Source of the DNA: JBCDHN01 sp965224535
GTDB taxonomy: Bacteria; Verrucomicrobiota; Verrucomicrobiia; Verrucomicrobiales; DEV007
Length of the DNA: 64,000 nucleotides
NCBI GenBank assembly: GCA_965224535.1
Contig: CBDCZR010000022.1
Span: 558,001 to 622,000 of the forward strand
Reading direction: 5' to 3'
Both the position numbers and the translations under genes were made by a program. The notes under the pieces are model-generated. The model was given only the letters and a program-made list of their open reading frames with translations, ran no database searches and had not been told where the DNA came from. Numbering within the stretch: position 1 is the first letter of the stretch; each line of letters begins with the position of its first letter. Positions 42,228 to 49,072 of this stretch are shown here, in pieces.

Positions 42228-42745
42228 TACCACAACATACTTCCAACTCCGAACGATAACACAAGCAGCCAAAAATCTGCGATTCGCCAAAACCGAACAC
42301 CGTCAATAAACGGTTCAGTGAAATATCCCGGACCCAAGGGTCCATGTTCTATCGGATTACTTTGCGCATTCCACATGATACGATTATAAACAAGAAACGA
42401 AACGCATGAAATAAATCCAAACAAGACCCTTGCACGAATCGAGAGTCGGGGATCTACGCCTGTTTTGCCAATTGTATAACGGAACATCAGATATGAAAAC
42501 AGCGCTGCGCCCAAAAGGATATAGAAGCTACTATCATCCAGAACATCGAACAATGTGAAATCGGTAAGGCTAGGAATACGCGCGAAATTTATTACCTTCA
42601 GTTCTTTAGACTCAATCTCTTCAAAACTCTTAACCGCGCCATATTTATCATCTTTTAACTGGATTTGGAGTAATTCGAGGGGGTGTTTACTTTTAGGGTC
42701 CTTGCTTTTTGAAACGCGAGGATCGTTAGGGGACAGTTCGGCCAC
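42228..42745 (-). pseudogene. N-terminal half of the IS630-interrupted membrane protein
   Basis: Starts at a GTG (42745). It encodes a charged N-terminus (about 60 residues), then membrane segments such as FYILLGAALFSYLMFRYTI, RVLFGFISCVSFLVYN and ADFWLLVLSFGVGSMLWY. The last codons enter the IS630 terminal repeat and stop there; see the 40758-41111 fragment for the continuation. Upstream of the GTG the frame stays open back to about 42800 and reads SGTITRWVYDTRS, which could be unrelated leftover sequence. No known family recognised. Confidence 0.65.
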
Positions 42746-42815
42746 CAGGCTGCGCGTATCGTAAACCCAACGGGTGATCGTGCCGCTGGGGCTGGTCTAC
42801 ACAACCTGACCCAAC

Positions 42816-45140
42816 TCATCCACTCATCCCGCGGTTTTCCGCCTGCTGGATGACCACCGGCCAACCGGGAAATTGGTTGTCCGGCTTGCCGTCGGTCGCA
42901 TCGATGGAAAAACGGAAGGCGTGCAGGGTGTAGGTGCGTTTTTCCGGGTCGATGAGGACGAGGCCGAAGCCGCTGCCTTTTTGGTGGGCCTTGGCGTAGC
43001 GGTTCTTCTCCGTGGCGACTTCCGGGTTGCCGACGGCGTAGACGTAGACGCGGTTGCCGAATCCGTCGAGAAATTCGCCGGTGTTGGCGTGGCCGTGAGC
43101 GGGCCGGTTTTCGTGCGGCATTCCGACCTCGTCCGGACGCCACCACCTGGGATAACCGGCGGCGATTGCCGGGGTGCAAAAGCTCCAATTGCTGTCGCGC
43201 TGCGCTTCCACGCCGTATTGGCTGAGGGTGGTCAGGTGTTGGTCGCCGTTGACGTGCAATGCCATGGATTTGCGCAAAATACCCACGGCGCGGTTGCGCG
43301 GAGTTTGCGGCCAACCGCCGGAATCGAGATCGGCCTTGAGGTAGCCGTCAAATTTGCCGTGATGGGTGGCGACACCGGCAAAAACCGTCTGGCTGAGGAG
43401 CACCTTCATGGTGTGGCCGCGCCAATCCTCGGCCCATTTCGCCAAAAAGCGCTCCTGACGCTCGCCCAGCAGGTCGAGGCCGGGTTTATCGAGCGCGGCG
43501 GTGTCAAACTGCGGGTCGCGCACGTGATCCGCGCGGCCGGAGCCGGTTTCCACGTTTTGCGGACCGCTCTTCCACTGCCGGTCGCCCAAAACCGCGAAGC
43601 TGACTCCGCCGTAGACCACCTCGCCGTAGTAGACGCTGATGTCTTGCCCGCAGGGCGTGGGATCGAAGGGGTCCGGATGATGGCCGGCGTTGGTTTTGTG
43701 CACCACGTTCACCATGCGCGCCGGTTCGCGGTAACCGCCCTTGGATGAGGCGCCCTTGGCCAAATCCTTCATCGACGCACCGCCCTCGCCCCAGATGTTG
43801 CCCTGAAACACGTCGTGATCGTCGGGAATGCAAAGGGTCGGCCGGTCGCGCATGGCCTCGCCAAACGCCCATCCGAACTGGTAGAATTTGCGCAGGTAGC
43901 AGAGAATGGCCGGCTCGGCGGGATCGCGAATGATGCCGAATCCGCCGTGGCTTTCGTAGAGTTGGTCGCCGGAAAAATAGAGCAGGTCGGGGTCGAGTTT
44001 GCCGAGATTTTTCGCGACCGGCGCGTAGGGGAACGCGTAGTCGTTCTGGCAGGTCAGCGCTCCGAGCCGCAACGGGCGGCCGGTGGGGTTGGGCTTGATG
44101 GTGCCGGTGCGCTCGTGGCGCGTTTCGCCGCCATCGCTGTGTTTTTCGCGGTAAACCAGGCGAAACGGCGTTTCGTGCGTCTCATCCCAGTTGGGTAGGC
44201 GAAAAGTGGCCGTCCAGGCGTCGGAATCCAGGTTTTCCTCGCCGCCCACCACCCATTTTTTGACTTTCGGCTGAAATTCGAGGGCGACGCTGGTCGAATC
44301 GCTTTTTCCCAGCGGACCGGTTAGGGCGCTGAGCTTGAGGACGAACCCTTCGTCGCCGCGGGAGTCGCTGAGCGAATACATCGACCACAAAATGGGCCCG
44401 AAAGCCTGCTCCGGCCGATGCGCGACGGCCTCGCCGCTCACGCGCCAATCGGTGAAGCGATAGCCACGCTGGTCGCCGCGTTTTTTGGGCCCCTCAAACT
44501 GGCTCACCAACGCGATATTCCCGCGAACGTCGTCGATGGGAACCGCGTGGCTCAGCTTGCCGAGAATTTGCGCGCCATCGGCGGTTTTCGCGGTCAAGGT
44601 CAGTTTGCTCTGCTCTCCCGCGGTTTCGCCGGTCAGTTCCAGGAGCACTTCGCTAGTTTTCAGCGCGCGATCGAGTTTTTGGCGTTTGCGGCCCAAAATC
44701 AGCTCATCGCCCTTGATTCCCGCGTTGACGCCGCCTTTGGCAAAGCAGTTGCTCTTCACCTCGTCGAGTTCGCTGCGAATTCCGACCCGAAAACCGGCGC
44801 CGCCGCCTTTTGCCGGCGCTTGATCCAGCCCAACCCTAACCGACATGCCAAAACCGGCCCCGGCGCCGGTGAGTTGACGCGTTAGGCTGTGAATGCTGCG
44901 ATTTGCCGCCGCGGTCTGGCAAACCGCCCAACCGCCGTCGATTCGCCAATCCTCCATCGGGTTCGCCCAGAACTCTCCGCCGAGCCAAACGCGGTCGTGC
45001 GTCCGATTCCAGGCATCGATTCGGTTCGGCCGGTGGTCCGGATTTTGGGCCGAAGCACGGCGGCGGCCACCTAGCCCTAACATTGCGCCCAAACCGAGAA
45101 ATTTGAGGCCGACGCGGCGGGAAATGGTTGCGAGAGTCAT
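42816..45140 (-). CDS. PhoD-type alkaline phosphatase/metallophosphatase, Tat-exported
   Basis: A 774-residue exported metallophosphatase. The N-terminus SRRVGLKFLGLGAMLG is a Tat-like signal. Residues about 40-370 form a beta-rich region of unknown role. The C-terminal half carries PhoD motifs: LYFSGDQLYE, CIPDDHDVFQGN, LSQTVFAG and HVNGDQHLTTL, with Asp and His metal ligands. PhoD enzymes bind Ca/Fe and release phosphate from phosphodiesters and monoesters, typically under phosphate stress, but no Pho-box was identified. It is much longer than classical PhoD (about 500 residues) because of the N-terminal addition. No operon partner. Confidence 0.88.
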   Translation of the reverse strand: MTLATISRRVGLKFLGLGAMLGLGGRRRASAQNPDHRPNRIDAWNRTHDRVWLGGEFWANPMEDWRIDGGWAVCQTAAANRSIHSLTRQLTGAGAGFGMSVRVGLDQAPAKGGGAGFRVGIRSELDEVKSNCFAKGGVNAGIKGDELILGRKRQKLDRALKTSEVLLELTGETAGEQSKLTLTAKTADGAQILGKLSHAVPIDDVRGNIALVSQFEGPKKRGDQRGYRFTDWRVSGEAVAHRPEQAFGPILWSMYSLSDSRGDEGFVLKLSALTGPLGKSDSTSVALEFQPKVKKWVVGGEENLDSDAWTATFRLPNWDETHETPFRLVYREKHSDGGETRHERTGTIKPNPTGRPLRLGALTCQNDYAFPYAPVAKNLGKLDPDLLYFSGDQLYESHGGFGIIRDPAEPAILCYLRKFYQFGWAFGEAMRDRPTLCIPDDHDVFQGNIWGEGGASMKDLAKGASSKGGYREPARMVNVVHKTNAGHHPDPFDPTPCGQDISVYYGEVVYGGVSFAVLGDRQWKSGPQNVETGSGRADHVRDPQFDTAALDKPGLDLLGERQERFLAKWAEDWRGHTMKVLLSQTVFAGVATHHGKFDGYLKADLDSGGWPQTPRNRAVGILRKSMALHVNGDQHLTTLSQYGVEAQRDSNWSFCTPAIAAGYPRWWRPDEVGMPHENRPAHGHANTGEFLDGFGNRVYVYAVGNPEVATEKNRYAKAHQKGSGFGLVLIDPEKRTYTLHAFRFSIDATDGKPDNQFPGWPVVIQQAENRGMSG

Positions 45141-45264
45141 GCTTCGAACCCAAGCCGCGAATCCGCGCCGCGCAAACGAGAAGTCCGGTTGACCCGCCGG
45201 CCGGCCTACCTATAATCGGCGCTTCCCATCACGAAAAACTCTAACTCACAATCACCTACCTACC

Positions 45265-45759
45265 ATGGCACTCACAACTGGCTCCCAAGCACCGGATTTT
45301 ACCCTCACCACCCTGGGCGACGGCGGACCGCAACTGTGGAAACTGAGCGACAACGTGGGCGAGAAAAACCTCGTCTTGCTCTTTGTTCCCATGGCCTTCA
45401 CCAGCGTTTGCACGGAGGAATTTTGCGAAATTACCAACACGATGAACGACTACACCAGCCTCAACGCCACGGTGGTCGGGATTTCCGGCGACAACCCGTT
45501 CGCTCAAGCGGCTTGGGCCGAAAAAGAGGGCATCAAGATGACGCTTTTGAGCGATTACGAGCATGAAACGGCCAAGGCTTACGGCGTAGCCTACGATTCG
45601 TTTTTGCCAGACAAAAATCTGACCATGGGCGGCGTGCCCAAGCGCTCGGCGTTCGTCATCGACAAGGCTGGCGTGGTTCAATACGCCGAGAGCAGCGACG
45701 ATCCCGGTCAGTTGCCGGATTTCGCCGCCATCAAGGCCAAACTCAGCGAATTAGGGTGA
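45265..45759 (+). CDS. Peroxiredoxin (AhpE/BCP-like)
   Basis: A 164-residue thioredoxin-fold peroxiredoxin that reduces hydroperoxides. The core is LVLLFVPMAFTSVCTEEFCEI, with peroxidatic C49 and a second Cys at C54, a spacing like the peroxidatic-resolving pair of BCP-type enzymes. The later part, GVPKRSAFVIDKAGVVQYAE, resembles AhpE. No signal peptide. Its stop overlaps the GTG of the downstream metallo-hydrolase frame, so the two genes are likely cotranscribed. Confidence 0.93.
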   Translation: MALTTGSQAPDFTLTTLGDGGPQLWKLSDNVGEKNLVLLFVPMAFTSVCTEEFCEITNTMNDYTSLNATVVGISGDNPFAQAAWAEKEGIKMTLLSDYEHETAKAYGVAYDSFLPDKNLTMGGVPKRSAFVIDKAGVVQYAESSDDPGQLPDFAAIKAKLSELG

Positions 45760-45761
45760 CA

Positions 45762-46595
45762 ATGAGCGCCAAAATCGCGATCGAAGACGAATTTTACGAC
45801 ATCATCGGCAAGGCCATGAACGGCCTGCGGATCAGCGACCGGGATTTGAGCGAAAAAACCGGCGTGGCCGTGGAAACCGTCCGTTCGTTAGCCAAAGGCG
45901 AACTGGATGAAATGGCCTTGCCGAAAATCGCCCCGGCGCTGGGTTTGGACCCCGATTCCTTGCTGCGCAGCGCCATGAAAACGTGGTACCCGCGCCCCGT
46001 TGAGCTGACGGGCCTGGAATTGTTCAACAGCCGCTACCACAGCGGCATGACGGTGAATGCTTACCTCGTGTGGGACCCGAATTCGCGCCAAGCCGCCATT
46101 TTCGACACCGGAACCGACGCACTGCCCATGTTGGACGCGATCGCAAAGCGTGGTTTGGAGCCGGCTGGCCTGTTTTTGACCCACACCCATCCCGATCACA
46201 TCGCCGAAGCCGACACGATCGTCCGCCGGCTCGGCATACCGGTGCACGCCAACGCCCGGGAACCCTGGGCCGGCGCGGAAACATTTGAGGAAGGCGCCAC
46301 CTTTGAGATCGGCGCGCTGACGATGCGGGCCGTCACCACCTGGGGCCATTCCCAGGGCGGCACCACCTATGTGGTTGAGGGGCTGGAGCGCCCGCTCGCC
46401 GTAGCTGGCGACGCCATGTTTGCGGGATCGATCGGCGGCGGTATGGTGTCTTACCCCGATGCGTTAGCCACCAACCGGCAAAAAATCCTGACCTTGTCCG
46501 ACGACACCGTGATTTGTCCCGGGCACGGACCGCTCACCAGCGTGGGCGAGGAAAAGCGGAACAACCCGTTTTTCCCGGAATTCAAGGATCGGTAG
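45762..46595 (+). CDS. HTH-fused metallo-beta-lactamase-fold hydrolase
   Basis: A 277-residue protein. I use the ATG at 45762, preceded by AGGG; a GTG at 45756 is an alternative. Residues 11-70 form an XRE/Cro-like HTH (LRISDRDLSEKTGVAVETVRSLAKGE). Residues 85-277 are an MBL fold with HTHPDH (141-146), H196, D217 in AGDAMF and H255 in CPGHGP, the full two-metal ligand set. MBL hydrolases of this kind act on thioesters, glutathione conjugates or persulfides. The HTH-MBL fusion and coupling to a peroxiredoxin suggest a redox or sulfur-stress role, which is inference. Cytoplasmic. Confidence 0.88.
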   Translation: MSAKIAIEDEFYDIIGKAMNGLRISDRDLSEKTGVAVETVRSLAKGELDEMALPKIAPALGLDPDSLLRSAMKTWYPRPVELTGLELFNSRYHSGMTVNAYLVWDPNSRQAAIFDTGTDALPMLDAIAKRGLEPAGLFLTHTHPDHIAEADTIVRRLGIPVHANAREPWAGAETFEEGATFEIGALTMRAVTTWGHSQGGTTYVVEGLERPLAVAGDAMFAGSIGGGMVSYPDALATNRQKILTLSDDTVICPGHGPLTSVGEEKRNNPFFPEFKDR

Positions 46596-46602
46596 CCACT
46601 GC

Positions 46603-46632
46603 GGCTTCGATTGCCAATCGAAGCTACCGGCG
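46603..46632. repeat. REP-like palindrome
   Basis: GGCTTCGATTGCCAATCGAAGC is followed by TACCGGCGA, matching the paired palindromes at 29090-29147 in core and tail. It lies between the MBL gene and a decayed sulfatase. Confidence 0.75.
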
Positions 46633-46692
46633 AAGTGACATATTTTGCGATCGGCGGCTTGAATTCGATCCCCTGACGTGGCGAATTGGGAG

Positions 46693-47295
46693 ATGAATCC
46701 CCGTTTTCTCCACGTTTCAGGTTTGATTTCGATTTTGCTCTGTACTCTTGCCTGTGCCGCCGAAAAGCCGCCGAACCTCCTCATCATTACCTGCGGTGCG
46801 TTTCGGTTGAATCGCCAAGGATTGGATGTTGGCATTAACGATCCGTTGCGCTCGGGCGGCGTTACCTGCTGGGAAGGTGGGCTCCGCGTCGCGGCAATGG
46901 CGCGTTGGCCGGGAAAAATCGCGGCGGGCAGCGTCATTGCCGAGCCGTTTTGGTCGCCGGACCTGTTCCAGGCTTGCGCGCGAATCGCAAACGCGGAATT
47001 GCCGGAGGGCGTGGCGTTCGATGGCAAGAACCCCCTGCCGCTGCTTACCGGAGGAGCGAAGTCCCCCCACCGCTCGCTGTTCTTTCAGTATCGCGCCCAT
47101 GCTGCGTTGCGCATGGGTGATTGGAAAATTGTTCGCGAACGCCCGGATGCTCCTTGGCAACTCTACGATTTGGTCCGCGACATTGGCGAATCCCGGAATT
47201 TGGCCGAAACAATGCCGGACCGGTTGGCGGCGCTCCAGGCTGAATTTGCGCGTTGGCAGGGCTCCGTGGCAATGTCGGGCCCCAACCCGCGCTGA
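46693..47295 (+). pseudogene. Internally deleted sulfatase
   Basis: About 200 codons remain. The signal peptide (MNPRFLHVSGLISILLCTLACA) and the start of the sulfatase domain (EKPPNLLII) are joined directly to the C-terminal part, with SGGVTCWEGGLRVAAMARWPGKI and LYDLVRDIGESRNLAETMP. The catalytic segment with the Cys-x-Pro-x-Arg formylglycine site and most metal ligands is gone, so an active sulfatase cannot be made. The remaining reading frame is intact, consistent with one in-frame deletion of about 250 codons. A GTG at 46678 is an alternative start. Confidence 0.8.
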
Positions 47296-47373
47296 GCTTG
47301 CTTGAGGCGGTTTGTGCCGTTCGCGATCTTTCATGGATTAGAAAGGTTCCAAAAGTTCGCATTTGGGCCAAGA

Positions 47374-47463
47374 TGGCGGTGAGGGTGGGATTCGAACCCA
47401 CGGAACCGGTGAAGGTTCACTTCTTTAGCAAAGAAGCGCTTTCGACCACTCAGCCACCTCACC
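47374..47463 (-). tRNA. tRNA-Ser (GCT)
   Basis: On the minus strand the sequence begins GGTGAGGTGGCTGAGTGGTC and closes with the T-arm GGTTCGAATCC and a matching acceptor stem, discriminator G and an encoded CCA. The anticodon loop TTGCTAA sits between CTTCT and AGAAG, giving anticodon GCT for AGC/AGU. The long variable arm (about 18 nt) is class II, as expected for serine. Confidence 0.97.
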
Positions 47464-47578
47464 TTGAAGAGAGAATTTGGCCAGTCGAAACTGCGCCCGA
47501 AGATTGCAGATCCACATTCGTGCGTCAACCTGCGATTTTGCGCGGAAACGTGGGAACAGGGCCCCGTGCCCACCCAAC

Positions 47579-48994
47579 TTAAGCCAGGGCGTGGCTGGGT
47601 TTGCCGGCGGGGTCGAGCATTCGGCGCGCGTTGTAGCCGGTGCCGGGACGGAGGAGGTGTGCGAGGTAAATGGGCCATTGCGCGAGGTAACTGCGGGCCA
47701 ATGACGGCGATTCGTAGGTTAGTTCCGGGTCGAAGCGGACCAAGCCGCCGGAAATAAGGGCTCGTTTCAGTTGCGAGGTGGTTACCGATTTGTCGAAGCG
47801 CTCGGCGGCGAGATGCGTGGCGCGCTGGCCGAGTTTTTGGCACAATTCCGCGTCTTGGAGCAGGGTTTGCAGGCAATCGGCAAATGCCTCTGGCTGACGT
47901 TCGTTGGTTAGGAGGCCGGTTTGGCCTTCCACCACCATTTCCGGCACGCCGGCAAGGCGCGTGCTGACGCAGGGCAGGCCGATGGCCATGGCTTCCATGA
48001 TGACGGTGGGCAGATTGTCCATGCCGCCGCCGCGCTCGGTTACGCAGGGTAGGGCGAAGAGGTGGGCGCGATTGGCGAGGGCGGTGATGATGGCGTCCTG
48101 ATCTTGCTCTCCTTCCAGAATGACGGTTTTTTCCAGGTTTTCTGCGCGAATTTGGCCCCGCAACTCCGTTTCAAGCGGGCCACCGCCGATGATGTGGCAG
48201 GTGTGGGCGATGCCGCGATCCCGGAGGATGGCGCTGGCGCGGATGAGGTCGTCGAACCCCTTTTTTTCGATGAGCCGGCCGACGGAGTAGATACGCCGCG
48301 AGCCAATTCCAGCTGGCCGGCCGCGATTGGCACGAACCCATTTTTCCAGGTCCAGGCCGTTGTAGACGCGGCGGATTTTTCGCCGCGCGGCGGGGAATTC
48401 GGCCGAAAGGCGCCGCACGGTGTAGTCGCTGACGGTTACGATGCGGGAGGCGTCGCGCATGAGCATGGGCAGGGTGACCTCGGTGTCGGTTTCCGCGCAA
48501 AACACGTCATTGGCGTGGGCGGTGAAGCTGTAGGTTAGGCGGTGAAAGTGTCGCAGCCACCAGAGGGTGCGCGCCGCTTTTCCGGCAAAATGGCAGTGCG
48601 CGTGACGCAGGTTTGGCGCGATTTGGCGGATTTTGTGGCCGATGTAGGCGGCCTCGTAAACGCGCCGCTTATCCGGTTGTTGCTGCCAGTAGCGCAGGGT
48701 GTGGTCCACCGGTTTAGGCACGCGTTTTTCCGTTCGGAGCCGGCGCACGAAGCGGGTGAGTTCCTCCTTTTCCGGCAGGTAGTGGACGCGGTTTCGCAGT
48801 TCGGCGGGGTAGCTTTGCGTTTGCTCGTGGCGGGTGTCGCTGAGGCTGAAAATGAGCGGCCGCAGCCCCTGGCGCTCCAATTCCAGGATTTCCCGCACGC
48901 AAAACGTTTGGGTGAAGGTGGGGAAGCGCTCGAAAACGTAGGCGAGGTGGTAGGACGACGAAATTTGGCTCACTCCCGCACAGGTTCCTGGCAT
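47579..48994 (-). CDS. Glycosyltransferase family 4 (WcaL-like)
   Basis: A 471-residue GT-B glycosyltransferase. The N-terminus (HLAYVFERFPTFTQTFCVREILELERQG) and HAHCHFAGKAARTLWWLR match exopolysaccharide-type GT4 enzymes such as WcaL. The donor half has YSVGRLIEKKGFDDLI, HIIGGGPLETELR and RGGGMDNLPTVIMEAMAIGLPCVSTRLAGVPEMV, with the conserved Glu. I start at the ATG at 48994; a TTG 15 bp upstream is possible. It is encoded by itself, between a tRNA and the divergent kinase gene. Likely role: cell-surface polysaccharide assembly. Confidence 0.9.
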   Translation of the reverse strand: MPGTCAGVSQISSSYHLAYVFERFPTFTQTFCVREILELERQGLRPLIFSLSDTRHEQTQSYPAELRNRVHYLPEKEELTRFVRRLRTEKRVPKPVDHTLRYWQQQPDKRRVYEAAYIGHKIRQIAPNLRHAHCHFAGKAARTLWWLRHFHRLTYSFTAHANDVFCAETDTEVTLPMLMRDASRIVTVSDYTVRRLSAEFPAARRKIRRVYNGLDLEKWVRANRGRPAGIGSRRIYSVGRLIEKKGFDDLIRASAILRDRGIAHTCHIIGGGPLETELRGQIRAENLEKTVILEGEQDQDAIITALANRAHLFALPCVTERGGGMDNLPTVIMEAMAIGLPCVSTRLAGVPEMVVEGQTGLLTNERQPEAFADCLQTLLQDAELCQKLGQRATHLAAERFDKSVTTSQLKRALISGGLVRFDPELTYESPSLARSYLAQWPIYLAHLLRPGTGYNARRMLDPAGKPSHALA

Positions 48995-49072
48995 CGCGCT
49001 AACTGGCAACTCGGGAATCGCTGGAAAAATTGAGCGTTTGGGGCCAAATTGATTCCAAACATCTCACCCAGC

